Below are positions 45,545 to 58,542 of a stretch of DNA of 64,000 nucleotides, piece after piece. Made by a program: the position numbers and the translations under genes. A model generated the notes under the pieces. That model ran no database searches. It was given only the letters and a program-made list of their open reading frames with translations, and was not told the origin of the DNA. Source of the stretch: Yamagishiella unicocca (Eukaryota; Chlorophyta; Chlorophyceae; Chlamydomonadales; Volvocaceae); NCBI GenBank assembly GCA_003116995.1, contig BDSL01000010.1, positions 372,001-436,000 on the forward strand, in the 5' to 3' direction. Position 1 is the stretch's first letter, and each line of letters opens with the position of its first letter.

Positions 45545-47653
45545 TCACCCCACCGCGCATAAGTAAACTTAGTCATCTTCACCTTACCTAGCCTAACTGA
45601 ACAGAGGAGTAGACATTTACCAGCATTTTTGCTTACAAACAGGTAGGACCACGAACGTTTAGGAGTGGAACTGGCAGTGATCTTGCATCACGCTGCTGTG
45701 CATATGCATCCAGTACTAGGGCGCTGTTGGTGTCGTTTGAGCGTCGCGTGCGTCAGCTTGGTTCGAAAGTAAAGCCAGCCCTGCGCAGCATCGGCCGGAG
45801 CACCTCATGGGTCGGGCAGAGGCCCAGTGGGTGGGGAGGGCGTCCAGGGGTCGTGTACCAACCTTTGGGGGTCGGTGCTTCCGTATGCTATGTCCAGTGC
45901 TGGATTGGGGCAAGGGGAATCGAACCGTGCGCGGCTTGTGCGGTTTCGTGGGTTGACGCGGGGGGTGAGGGACTTGTGCTAGACAGGAAGTATGGGAGGT
46001 GTGGGAGGTATGGGAGGGATACCGGTGTTATTATTCCCGCTGGCGTACGTGTGCAGGATGTTTAAGCGGATTAGTGTGGAGGGTCTGGAGAATTGAAGAG
46101 CACGGCGCGCCATGCTCCGATCGACACCCATAGCGTGTGCTGAACGGGCTGAAAGACGAGTCGCACCGGGACCGCCCATCACAGCAGTGGCGGGAACCGT
46201 TGTACGGATAAACGCCGCCCAAAATGGTCTCAGATCCTTCGGATTACGCTGCGCGTCTTCGCATGCGGTTGGGTATTGCAGGGCACACTGGCAGGGGGAA
46301 GGTGAAGCAGGTTATGGTCCCCTGAGTGCCCGAGAGCGCCAGTGAGCACTAGGAGAATTTGCTGCGTGGGCTCGTAGTAACTGAGGCGGGAGACAACGGG
46401 TAGACGCACATTGGCAGCACCGCAAGGGTGATTTCTCTTGAACCCTGGCCCACAGCGCCCCAGCCGAGAGCAATGACTTCAGTACCTTGCATCACACTCT
46501 GCTTCCGTGGGCAATCCTAGCCTACCTCAGCCCGCCTGCCTCAAACTGCCTCTACCCGTCCACCGACCACAACCAATCGTGTCTGAACTACCTCCATCCC
46601 TCCCATCCAAGACTCGGGTATCGCGTAGCTCCAAGCACACGCCCTTCCCAAGAACGCCAGGTTTTGGGCTGGATCTTACAGCCTTACCAGGGTAAGACAT
46701 GTCATAGCGTGAGCATGTCGGGATTGCTCCTAAGCGACTGGTGTCGGAGCGATCCTGTCGCCGTAACGATCAGATAAGCAATGTAGTAACAAACGTGGCG
46801 AGTGATTACGCTGATTGGAGGTTTTGCTAAATGAAGGGCCGCCATGCAATTAACCCTAGACATCACCGACACGCAACCCTGGACGCTCCACACCTGAAAA
46901 TTTGAGAGACGAAACTATGCAGGAAACAATTGTTACGTGCAGCGTTTGCATGACTGGATCACATCTCGTCATTTGCGCTAATACGGCACCCCTTCATGCT
47001 TTCAGGCACTTGGTTGTTCTATATGGACGCGATCATTCGGAGCCCAGTGATTTCGGGCATAGTACAGTAGTTTTGCCCCACAGGGTTAGGCGGCATACTG
47101 CTAGGATCGTGGCTCGGGTCCAACTGTTGCGGTGCATTGCGATCGTTTGCCAATCCGACGCCACCTAACGTGGCTCAAACGTGCAACGCATCAGCCACGG
47201 CGACAACTAGATAGGTATCGTGGAGGAGCGGCGAGGGGGCTAGCCCGACCAGGTGTGGTCGGAACGCATAAAGGATGGTCTCGGCGGGCAAGGCGGCTGG
47301 GGCGTTCCGGAGACGAAATTGTCCCGATAAACGCCACCGTGTGCCATTATCTGTGTTGCTGCTCTTCATCTGGGGGGCTTCTAGTTGCTTGGAATGCTTG
47401 TTTGTGCCCACTGTGAAGGTTGGGGTCAGTCGGCCATCGGCAAAGGTCACGTTGCCATGGGGTGCCCACTCTTCCGGTACCGACGTAGCCTGCTGCATGC
47501 CCTCTTGGAAATAGTTTTATTGTAGAAGCTACCGCGTTGCGGTAAAGGCGGCTTCGGCTGGTTGTCTTCCCTTGCGTTGTTTCTTCGCAGGCCTTGACGC
47601 CCCTCCTCGCGACAGGAGCGCGCCACAGGAGCGCGCCAGGACGACGGGCTAAG
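45545..47653. other. Intergenic region, no gene recognised
   Basis: About 2.1 kb. Short frames on both strands have no recognisable domain and no conserved splice joins. It should contain the 3' end of the ubiquitin-like gene and the 5' region of the amylase gene. Confidence 0.5.
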
Positions 47654-50600
47654 ATGGACAGGTCGTTACTCTCAAGGACCTCTCCACGCATGCAGCTCGG
47701 CCGTCCGCAGCACTTGCCGCAGCCCTGCTTGCCATTTGCGCAAGTCCGTCCACTGCAGAGGCGTTGCATCGGCATCCGGCCCTGCCAACCAGTGCCCGCC
47801 GTTCAGCCTGGGCGGCTATCCAGCGGGCGCGGTGGGCGGCTCGTGGTGGGTGCGCAATCCCGCCATTGCCCGGTCGCATGCCTTGCATAGCACCGGCTAA
47901 GGTGTCGCCGATTGCGGGTCGTTGCAGGCGTCGGCCATTGACATGTCCTCCTCGCCTGTCTCGTCGATCGATGCGGGAGAAGGCCTCGACATATTGTTTG
48001 ACAACACCAGTGACGACGAGTGCACGGTGGTGACGGTCGAGGGCAAGGACAAGACGCATTTGCTAATGAGCCTGACGGGCAGCTTCTCTAGCGCTGGCCT
48101 CACGGTCATTTCCGCCTCCATCACCAGCGATGATGGCCGTGTTCTGGACGTCTTCCGGGTGCAAACGACCGACGGCAAGAAGGTGAGTCGCTGACTACTT
48201 ACAGCCTCATAACATACTTCTCCCCCGCGGATAACCAAGAGGAACCACCATTCGTGGGTTTCCCCTCGTTTAATTCTCTCCCCCACCTCTTCATCCATGC
48301 GCAGTTCCCCCGCACTTCCCCGTGGGCCCCTTTGTGCCTGACGCTCTTTCGCCTCCCCCCTCCTCTCCCGCTCTCCCCCTCTTCCTCCCTCCCTCCCCCC
48401 CTCCCTCCCCTTGCTGCTACCAGGTTCCCGAGACGCAGTTCGCGTTGATCCGGGAGCATATCCTGTCCGTCACCGCCTCCACCAGCCGCTCGTCCATGCC
48501 CGCCATTTACGGCATCGTGGCAGCAGCGGAGGTGGAGCGCCTCAAGCCGCTCAAGGGTCAGGCCGCCCAGAACGACGTGGACACCCTGGAGCTGGCGGCC
48601 GCCGAGATGGCGGCGGCGGCGGCGGAGCTCGTGGCTTCGGAGCGGGAGATCATCAACATGCGGTGCGCGGGGGCTGTGGTGGCAGGGGAGTGCGAATGGG
48701 GTATGGGGGAGGGGAGGGGGATGTTTGCCGGGCAGCCCAAAACAAATGGTATGGGTATGGTACATGAGGAAGTCCATAACGAGAAGCTGGGACAGGCCGT
48801 TACCAGCCGGGCTTTCGGATAGCGTCCTGATGTACACATTGTTGTCCGTCGTCGCCTGGACTAGATCGCGGTTGATATCTAGCCAAGGCGACGGGTAACA
48901 TAATCTACATCATCAATGCGCCGACGGAAAGCCCGACGGGCAGCCAGCTGTCAGGGCTACACGGTATGTTCTCGTCACTCCGGTTTCAGCACTCGTCGTC
49001 ATGAGGGCGTAATGGGGTGGAGGAGTGGCGCGTGTCCTCGCTTGTGTTTGCCGCGGGGAGAGGGCAGAGAGGCTGGAATAATCCCCCGGACAGCTTGGCG
49101 GAAGCCGAACGGGGGGCTTGCTTGCGGATGGGGGTGGTAGCGAGGATGGCTGGGGGGCTGTAAATGAGGTCCATAGCTTGTGGAAGCTTAGAAGCTTGAG
49201 GAAGCCTCAGGCTCCCAGCCGGCGTTGGTTCATGCCACTGGGAGCCCAGGATGGCGTCACAGCAGCCGCGAAAAAGACGGAATGATGCTTCCGCAGGGAG
49301 ATTTGAGCACATGGGTCGTGCCACGTCCCCCATTCTGTCTTTTAACAGCTCGACGCTGCGTTTATATTTACATGTTTCTGGCTCGCATTTAAGGTGCACT
49401 GAAGATGGGGGCTCCGTATGTGCTACTCTCAAAACCTCAAGACTCCAGCCCCGTGGGGAAGGACACTGCCGGCGTAGCGGCTGGGGTTGAGGGGGGCTGA
49501 AATGTGCGGGTGGGGACCCGAAGGAAGCAGCACCGCACCCACAAGGCACCAGCCGGGCAGCTTTCAGGGAGGGGGGAAGGTACGGGCTCCTGGGCCTCAA
49601 GTGGAGAGTGGGTATATGCAGGAATGGACGCCGGCAGCAGCCCTCTCGCAGCGTGCCTGGTACCGCTTGCTGCTGCTGCCGCCGTGCCGTGGGCTGGGAC
49701 TACCAGGCACGCCCCGCACCTGCCGGAGCGCTAGCCTCGCGCCATCGCCCTGCCGCCCTAGATTGCTCTGTCGCCCCTGACCCCTCTCCGCGACGTCCTT
49801 CCTCCCCCTCCTTCCCCCCTCTCCTGACCGGCCCCCCCCTCCCGGCCGCCCCTCCTTGTCCGCAGGAGCTCCTCGACCGTTGACATGCGGGTCCTGGAGA
49901 CTGCGCGCACGGAGGCCGCTGCTGGCCTGGAGCGCAAAATCTCGGCCATGCAGGTGCGGCAGGGGGGTGGCGAGGAATCCCGCGGACCGAGGCACAACTG
50001 ATAATGAAGTGATGCCCTTGGAAGGGAAGGGATAGGGGGGTGTAAGAGAATCCGCGAATTCACGGCCGACAAACCAAGGGCGATGAAGGTGGTGGTCCAG
50101 AAGGGGGGGGAGGGGCACGAGGTCGGGCCGCGTATGCGTGGGCGACGCGGTTGTTGGGGGCTTGCTGGAGTCCAGGGAGGGTTCGAAGAAGTGCCGGAAC
50201 GTTGCTGCGGATCGCACGGTATGGGCTGGACTGGACTGGCGCTGAGAAAAGGGTGGGCTGATGGTGGCCAGGGCGGCGGGTGGGACCACGGGGTTGCTCC
50301 AACCTTGAGCACGAGTGCTGTATTCTCAATCAGCCAAAGGCAAATGTGGGTTAGCGCTGCGGCCGGCCGCCCCTCAATACCCCCACGAAAGCCGCGCCTC
50401 GTTGCCTGGCTTGTCCATCACACGGTTTGCTTGGACGGCACCCGCATCGAGGTCACCTGGCATGCGCACTGAGACAGCAACGAGACTGGCAGGCCGTCGG
50501 CGCAGCGGCCACAGTTTCCCCCGCCTCCCCTTGCGTGAAGCCCTCCATCCCTCACTCTCCCCCTCTCACCCGCTCCCGATGTCGTGTAAGCGGTCTTTAT

Positions 50601-53600
50601 GCCAACCCCCCGATGTCTACGACGTTTTTCCTCACCTCTCCATACGCAACCCCCGACCTCACTGCAGGCCGTGCTTGCGGCCCGCCGCAACCTGGCGGCC
50701 GCGCCGGAGAAGCAAAAGAGCCCAACAGAGAAGCTGCTCGATACGCTGAAGCCGCCTTCACCGATCCGGTCGGCGGCGGGTGCTGGCTGCGGCTCAGGCT
50801 ACGAGATCCTGCTGCAGGTGCGGTAGCAATGGGGCGAGGGAGGTGATGGGAGGGCCGCGGTGTTGTACGCCTTACATAGGGCCTGTCGCGGCTGTCGAGA
50901 GGGAGCAGGACTGGTGTGGTTGCGGAGCGCAGGAGACGAACCGGGTTGCTGGCGAGGTTTTAGGGTCTGATTCAACCAGACGGGGACACCAGGGACGGGC
51001 TTGCTTGCCCTTGTCGACGAACAAGGATGGCTAGGGTTCAGGACACGGGCTTGACGACCACCACCTCGACCACACGCGCCACCGCCACTGCCACCGTCAC
51101 CGTCATCATCACCACCACCCTCACCGCCGCCGCCAGCAGCACCACCACCACCATGCCGCCACTTCCACTACCACCACCACCAGATAATGGCCGCTCTCTG
51201 TTTCGTACGTCTTGTAACCGGATCCTCTCGCCACCCCCTCACCCAAACCCCCCCCCCACACAGGCCTTCAACTGGGAGTCCCACCGCCAGAAGCTGTACC
51301 GGCAGCTGAGCGGGCGCGTCAAGGACATCTCCGACGCGGGCTTCACGGGCGTGTGGATGCCGCCTCCCTCGGACAGCGTCAGCCCGCAGGGCTACCTGCC
51401 TCGCGACCTGTACAGCCTGGACTCCGCCTACGGCACGGAGTCGGAGCTGCGCGACCTGATCGCCCAGTTCCACCAGCACAACATCAAGGTCATTGCGGAC
51501 ATTGTGGTCAACCATCGGTGGGTGGCGGGAAGGGCGCAGCGGGGGGGGCGAGAAGACCCTGTTACACGACGGGGGATACGGGGTGCAGAAACCAGCTGGC
51601 GAAACTAAGGGGGGGCCCGCAGTACCTCACCACCACCACCATCACCACTGGACCGGAACTCTCCGTCCCTCTCTTTTCCCACGCGTTCGCCCGTGTCCGT
51701 CCCTTCACCGGTTTCCTCCTCCTCCACCCCTCTTGTGTGCCGCTGCCTCGCTGCCTCTCGCCGCAACAGGTGCGCCAACAGCCAGGGCAGCGACGGCAAG
51801 TGGAACAAGTTCGGCGGTCGCCTCGCCTGGGACGCCTCCGCCATCTGCTCCAACAACCCGTCCTTCGGAGGCCGGGGGAGCCCCAAGCAGGGCGACGACT
51901 ACGCCGCTGCACCCAACATCGACCACTCGCAGGAGCGCATCCGGAACGTGAGTCTCCGCGGAGTTCATACACGCATACACACATACAGCAGACTCTCAGT
52001 TGGAGCAAGAGGGGGCCGCGGCCCCTCACGCCCCTCTGCTGAAAGGAGAGTGCTTCGGCGGTCTTTCCGTTAGGGCAGGGTAGCTGCCCTTGGCCAGCGC
52101 CAGGCCCGGTCACCCCGCCGCCCCCGCCCTCTCATTCCCACTATCAACAGCTCCCAAATGCTTTATCTGCAGCTTGTTGTACCCCCACCAAAAATACTGA
52201 ACCCCACGCCACCCCACACACCCCCACAACAGGACATCGTCAACTGGATGAAGTACTTGCGCAACTCCATCGGCTACGATGGCTGGCGCTTCGACTTCGT
52301 GCGCGGCTACCTCGGCTCGTACTGCAAGCAGTACATTGACGAGACCGTGCCGGCCATGTCCTTCGGCGAGTACTGGGACAGCTGCGAGTACACGGACGGA
52401 GTGCTCAACTACAACCAGGTGGGTGGGAGGTGTTTCGGGGCTTTCTTTGGTCTTTGGTAGGGTCAATAAAGCTAGGAACACAAGGCTTCAGGGGTTGATG
52501 GGTGAAAGGTCTGGGTTCCGGTCGTGGTTGCAATTACGGTTGGGAGCTTACGGTGGTTATGGGGAGTGTGTCGAATGCTGGGAGCCGCCCAGGCCCAGGA
52601 GGGCTCGCGGAGGTCGCACCAGCAAGCACCCGGCGTTAGCTAAAGCCGCTGGCCAACCCCCACCCGCCACCCCGCGGGTTTAAAACGTCTGTTCTAAACG
52701 GTTTTTTCTCGCACCCACGGGTCTTCCTCAAAACCCGCAACCCCGCCATCCCGCACCCCCCCCCGCGGCCGCTCCTTCAGGACGCGCACCGGCAGCGCAC
52801 CGTCAACTGGTGCGACTCCACCGGCGGCACCTCAGCCGCCTTCGACTTCACCACCAAGGGTATCCTGCAGGTGCGGACGCAGCCTTTGGGGGGTGGCCAG
52901 AAAGCAGGTTCCCGGCCTTTTTTGGGGGGTTGGCATAAAAACCATTACACGACATGGGCAGGATAGCTGGCACGTTGTCTTCGGACTCCTTTTTGGGGGG
53001 GCGGGGGAGAGAGGGGCAGGCGGGACTGGCCCTGGCTCCGGGCCCTGTGGTCCTGACGGCCGAGCTCTCCTGGACGGCCGGAATGCACCGCCTACCCTTT
53101 GCGTCCTCCGTCCTATTGCCGCATCACCGCACGGCCTTAACATCGCCACACCGCAATCAGCGCGCTCCTACTCCTCCTTCCCTCGAGTGGCGCATTACCG
53201 CGTCGTGCGAAGAGCTTGGCCCCCTCCGAACACAACTTCCTTCCTCCGTCAGTTCACCGGTTTATTGCGTACCCCTCCTCCCCCCTCCTCCCCCCCCTCC
53301 CTCCCCTCCCACTCCCCGTCCTGAGCAGGAGGCCGTGGGTCGCCGCGAGTACTGGCGTCTGGTTGACAGCCAGGGTCGGCCGCCGGGCGTGATGGGCATG
53401 TGGCCCTCGCGCGCCATCACCTTCATCGACAACCACGACACCGGCTCCACCCTCAACCACTGGCCCTTCCCCTCGCGCAACCTGCCGGAGGGCTACGCCT
53501 ACATCCTAACGCACCCGGGAACGCCCTGCGTCTTCTACGACCACCTCTACCAGGTGGAGCGGGGCGGGCTGCGCGGAGGTGGAGGGCGAAAGGCCGTGTG

Positions 53601-54554
53601 TACCGACACAGGAGATGCGCACCTGCGCAGTGGCGGAGAAGGGTGGTGGTGCGCCTGATGGATAGCAGCACCCGCGTGCGCCTGATGGATAGCAGAACCC
53701 GCGTCCTGTCCCGATCATAGTCGGCGCGTCTCGTCGGCCAGCCGGCATTGAAGGCGTCCTAGCGCGGAGGATGCGAAGAGTGGAATTCAGGTTCTGATGA
53801 TTTTCGGTCCTCCCCCTGTCCCTGTTCTGGCATCCGGTCCCGACAGGAGGAGGGCGGCCTGCGCAAGTGCATCCTGGAGCTGCTGTCAATCCGCAAGCGC
53901 AACGGCATCAACGCCAGGTGCGCTGCCACCGAAGTTGGGGGATTGCAAGGAAAACCCGTGTACGAAAGAAAAGAAGTTGGGGGAGGGGGAGGGGCGCTCT
54001 TCTCTCCAGGGAGCTTGGGCATCGTCCGGGGGGCTTTGGTCCAATCTGTTGGAAAGAGCGGATAACTTGTCTTCGGCGGTAATGGAGGGGGAGTGAGGGT
54101 CGGGGCGTTCTTCTGACGGAACAACAACCTGAGCCATGACGCGGCATTTTACCATAGTGGGCTGCGGGTGCATATTTTGTTTTGGAAATATTACGGGGCT
54201 GTTGCGGGATTTTCCGCCTCGGCATTATTCCATTTGGCCAAGAGTGCGCGCTTCACAGCAGCTGATGGCCTGTTTTGGTTTGTAGGGAGACGAAGAACAA
54301 CAGGCGCATGCCGGTAAATCCCTTTTTACCCAGAAAACAAACCGACTTGTCATGTCGTTGCTGGTCCCCGCAGGTCCAAGGTGGTTGTCAAGAAGTCCGC
54401 CGGCGACGTCTACGCCGCCATCATCGACGACAAGGTGGCGATCAAGATGGGCACAGGCGACTGGTCGCCCAACCACTCGGGCATCCGCGTCAACGGCAAA
54501 GAGCTCAAGATGTCGAGCAGCGGCTACAACTACGCCGTGTGGGAGGGGCAGTAA
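47654..54554 (+). CDS. Alpha-amylase (GH13) with N-terminal ACT domain, predicted plastid
   Basis: Hydrolyses alpha-1,4-glucan (starch). Twelve exons: 47654-47845, 47928-48182, 48424-48662, 49866-49953, 50668-50817, 51264-51517, 51770-51947, 52233-52418, 52781-52870, 53329-53553, 53847-53917 and 54374-54554. All are in phase: 702 aa. Residues 1 to about 67 are Arg/Pro/Ser rich without acids, like a transit peptide (cut near GRLVASA). An ACT domain spans about 95-175 ([35 protein letters not shown]). An Ala/Glu-rich coiled linker follows. The GH13 barrel runs from [14 protein letters not shown], with region I DIVVNHR, nucleophile Asp473 in [10 protein letters not shown], acid/base Glu498 in FGEYWDS, and Asp581 in FIDNHD. 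The C-terminal beta domain ends NYAVWEGQ. The ACT domain suggests allosteric control by a small ligand. Other starts (Met at 47690) are possible. Confidence 0.9.
50042..50066 (+). repeat. Short dispersed repeat, copy 1 (also at 63171-63195)
   Basis: The words taagagaatccgcgaatt and cacgg in an amylase intron recur almost unchanged at 63171-63195 in a CAP-G intron. Confidence 0.6.
52681..52731 (-). repeat. Dispersed ~75-bp intronic repeat, copy 5 (truncated)
   Basis: In an amylase intron, between exons 8 and 9. On the minus strand it has the gaggaagacccgtggg, gagaaaaaaccgtttagaac and agacgttttaa blocks and lacks the atgcatgctggag part. Confidence 0.8.
52933..52985 (+). repeat. Dispersed intronic repeat, second family, copy 2
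   Basis: Counterpart of 11548-11601: cataaaaacc, ttacacgacatggg, atagctggcacgttgtcttc. It lies in amylase intron 9, about 200 bp from the truncated copy of the first family. Confidence 0.6.
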
Positions 54555-56555
54555 AGCGTCCGCGTCGGGGCGGTAGCGGCCGCGTCTTTTCTGTTGCGTC
54601 CGCGTCGGTTCTGTGCGCTGGCCGGTCGCGGTCGCTGCAGGGTGCTTGAGGCCACAAGTAGTGAAGTGTCCGTAATGCGGGCGGCGGCCTCAGCGGCTGT
54701 GGCAGCGGCGACAGCAGCAGCATTCGGCGTGTGGGTTTAACATGGGTGTGGGGGCGCGGACAGGGGCGGCAGCTGAGGCAGTGCTGGGCTTGCGCGCCCG
54801 CTGTTCGCGCCCGCCGGTCTGGCGTGAAAATGGTATCCCTCTTGATATCGATGTCGGCCTAGTTCGTCGATCGATCCCAATTCCCGAAATGGTCTGCGTT
54901 ATGTGTTGGGGACTTGCTTACGATCTTTCGCGCATGCCGCAAGACATGTACAATCGTGGCGCCGTATCTAAAAAGGATCAACCAGCGCCGGAGCGTTTTT
55001 CAAGCGGAGTGTGTCGCTCGTGGCATGTACGACAACTGTACTACCGTTGTACGATGGTTTGTCCACCATGCGCGTCTTGGGCGCGGCTAGGTGCGTTACG
55101 GTCCGCGGCGCGCGTCTTTGCTTCGGCGCCACTGCTCCCAGTGTTTTTTGCCGGTGATGCATGGGCTGCCGGCGCCAGGGAGGGGCGTGGGCGCATTCCA
55201 GTGCTCCCGATACCCCCCCAACGCACCTGTAGCTCCAGGGGGGACGGCGCAAGTCGTACTGCGACCCCGGTCCTTCAGTAGTGGGCGCGCGATCTGGGCC
55301 TGCTGCGGGGATGCATGGCGGGCCGTGTGCCTGCCACCTGGTGTAGCCAGCTGCTGCTCACGTCGCAAGGCGAGAAGGGACCCGCTTTGTTGAACGCCGG
55401 GTACACTGGGGTACGCGGTGTCCGTAGCTCTGCGACCCATACTAACGCTGCGCCTGTATGGCTGCTGCCGGATGGTTGGTTGTGTTTGGTGCGGCTGGTT
55501 GTGTTTCGTGCGGCCGAGCTCCTTGAGGGCGGGGGTGGCTGAAGGGCTCGGCGCCTGCATCTGGGGCCAGGCAGCGGACCACCGGAGGGGGGCTGTGAGT
55601 CGCCGGCCCAATGTGGGGTACGGTATTGGCGGCATGGGGGCTTGGTACTCTTTTCTTCGGAAGCGTTAATTGGCACATCAATCAGTTCAGGCCCGAACCT
55701 TTCGGACGGCTGCGAAGAAGTAACAGAGCGGAACTACAGGGATACGCAAAGCAGGCGGCCATGGCGCATTAGTGTCGTACCTTATCGTACGCAGACGGTG
55801 CGCGGTACAATTGGTGTGCCGGTCGCAGAGCACCAATGTTCATGGTCGTACGGCGGAGCCATCCGTGGCAAGTGAAAATAATGTTGTAAGGGACTCGTGA
55901 CTTTGACTTTTTCGTATGTATCCTACTTGCCCCTGCTGGGCGTGGGCTGTCCGCTCTGGCGATCCCCTGGCCGAGTCATACCCCCAGTCATACGTTCCCT
56001 CCCACAAGCACATCCGCAGCAGCGCACAGAACCTTGCCGCCGAGTGTCCCGACGTTTCCGCGAGCTGAGCTCAACTCATCGGGTTACAAGTGCCTTTACA
56101 TACCGGAGTGCGGCCCGCGCAAATAAGCAATCTGACCTTCCGACATGCAGATGCTGAAGACTGTCTTGCCTAAGCCGTGGCTCGCCGCGTTGACGTCCAG
56201 AGACGCGACAGGAAACGAGACTTCTTGGACAACATGTGTCCGAAATGGAATTGCGGCCCGCAATCAAGTTAACGCACCGCAACATCCTATTGCACCGCAA
56301 CCTCCCCTTGCCAAGCCATGCATGCCGAGCTGTGGGCACCACAACACCAACCGCTTCCTCCTGCCAAAGCCACCACCGCAACAACAGCGCCAGACGCTCT
56401 CATCCAACCTCACTTCTCCGAACTCCACCGCGCTCAGAACCCGCTCACGGCACTCCCCTCCCCTACACACACAACGCTGCCTCCTTTGCCGTGCCGCCCC
56501 AGCGTCCTCACCCTCACCTCTCCCAACGGCCCTCCCGCTCCCTGCCGCCCTCACA
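54555..56555. other. Convergent intergenic region, no gene recognised
   Basis: Between the amylase stop and the VPS37 stop there is about 2 kb. Open frames are present on both strands but have no recognisable motif. A TGTAA-type signal for VPS37 on the minus strand may be at about 56095-56099. Confidence 0.5.
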
Positions 56556-58542
56556 TCACGCCAGCATGCTGTGTTCCGCAGCTTGGCGCTTCAGGTCGAT
56601 GACGTGGAAACCCTCCCGCGCTGCGACGTACTGCTCCACCAAGGCCTCCACGGAGAGGCTGCCGGCCTGGAAGCGCTCCAGCAGCGCATCGGAAGCAGCG
56701 TCCGACTGGAAGCGGGAAGGGAGGAAGGGAGGGAGGGGGTTACATGGTTACATAAAAGAACCGTTGACTCGAGGGTTGGTTCTGAGGAAGACCCGTGGCC
56801 TCGAGGGAGGGGGAGGGGGGGGGGGAGGGAGGGGGGGGCCTGACAGGAAACCCGTTGATCGGCGGGCGGGGTGAGGGTGGACGCAAGAAATGCTGATGGG
56901 ATACACGTGACAACCGAGCGGGTGGACCTTCGGGGCAAGGGGGCGGGCTCCCCCGAAAAGGTCCGCTTTACTGGTCGTCACCAAACTCCCAGTCTGCTTT
57001 TCCCTTACCTCAGTTCACGGGGTTCCTCTTTATGCCGCCGCCCTACTCGCCCCTTCTCGACCCAGTCACGAACAAAACACCCGGTGAGGAATCCTCGCCT
57101 ATCCCCTGCGGGCCCCGGGCCGTCTCACCTTGTCGCCTTCTTCCCGCACCCTCGCCAGGATCTTGGGATTGCCCATCTTGGCCACAACCGCCTCCTGCCT
57201 GGCGTACAGCCCTTCGAATAGGGCCCTCATAGCAGCGTACTCGCCCGACCGTACGATAGCCACGTGGCCGCGCGCTTCCTCAATGGACCGCGAGAGAGCC
57301 AGGTTCGATTCCGCGACGGTGCGATTCCGGCTCCGAATGTCGTCAAGCGCACGGGCGGCCTGAGGCACGCGATGGTGGGAGCCGAGAGGGCCGGCGCCGA
57401 GGCTAGGTGAATTGAGGGTGTGGCGGTGCGGATGAGGCACAGAGAGCCGAGGGGCTGTGAGGAGGCCAGGTGAGGCGATAAGAGGGTGTACAAGATAATC
57501 CACGGACTGAGGCGATGGGCCGGCAAGCACCGAGCGCGGTGGTGGTGATAATGACGTGGGTCAGAATCCCTACAAGTGACAGCTTCAAGCTCCCTGTTCG
57601 CCCAGTCCCAGCCGCCAGCCTGCGCCGCAACACGCCCCCTAAAGCCCCAGCCCAAAGCCTCCAAACCCACCGATGTGTCCTTGAGCCAAACCGCCGCCGC
57701 CTTTTTCAGCGCCTCCTCATCCCCTAGCATGGCCTCAAGCTGCGACGTTGGCAGCGATTCGAGGTACTCCTTCGGGTCCACGCCAGCACTGGCGATACGG
57801 CCCGACGCCGACGCCCCCGCAGCGTACATCTGCTGCCCGCCAGCCCCGCCTGTCATCGACACTATGCGTCCGTCGCGCAGCATGCTTCCTCCGCTGCCCC
57901 CCAGACCCGTCAGCCCCTGCTGACTCGCCGCCTCGCCCAACAGGACTCCGAAGGCCTCCCGCACGACCGCCACCAGGTCCGCCGGCGTGATGCCGGACGC
58001 GGACCCCGAGCCCGGGCGCTGCTGTACGGCACCCCAGTGGTCGACTCCCTGCACGTGTATCCGGCCGGACGAGTCGACAGCGGGGTGCTGTAGCGGCACG
58101 AGTACGCACAGCACGGGGCGGTCCTGCGGCGGGTGATTGAGAGGCGCAAGAGGGGGGACCGCGCGGAACAATGTTGCACGGGGGCAGGTACACGACCTGA
58201 GGGCTGTGCTCACGCCAGGCACCTAATGCCGGGAAGGTGCAAGGAAAGGAAGCGGCCCTAGCGTTTCTCGCAAGCCTGGTTACTTGCCAACACCCTTTGA
58301 CGGAGTTGCCTGCGAGACTAGCAGTCCCGACCCAGGGGCCATTATGGCAGTTCGCCATGTCGAAGCCCCAGTCAACCCGTCGGCATAGCTTCCACAGCCC
58401 TGCTCAGCCCAGACGCCGCACCCTTCTTGCATCAGCTTGCGTGCCCATTGTCTCACTTACGTGGGGGAAGTGCGCCGGCAGGCTTACTCGGAGCGCTGTG
58501 GGGCGGCCGTTGTTCAGCTGGAAGGGCAGGTCCACAACTGAC
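56556..58542 (-). CDS. VPS37: VPS37-type ESCRT-I subunit with UEV-like N-terminal region (5' end unresolved)
   Basis: Subunit of ESCRT-I, which sorts ubiquitinated cargo into multivesicular bodies. Four exons are clear: 58542-58461, 58123-57671, 57359-57129 and 56705-56556, all in phase (27, 151, 77 and 49 codons plus stop). The first two match the UEV-like part of VPS37A: FQLNNGRPTALRVSLPAHFP, DRPVLCVLVPLQHPAVDSSG, and TPADLVAVVREAFGVLL, with no catalytic Cys visible. A Gly/Ala-rich linker leads to the Mod_r domain: LPTSQLEAMLGDEEALKKA, a long coiled coil (SNLALSRSIEEARGHVA, LFEGLYARQEAVVAKMGN) and SDALLERFQAGSLSVEALVE ending HSMLA. The first exon lies upstream of 58542 and was not identified; a possible short start is near 59140. 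Confidence 0.82.
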
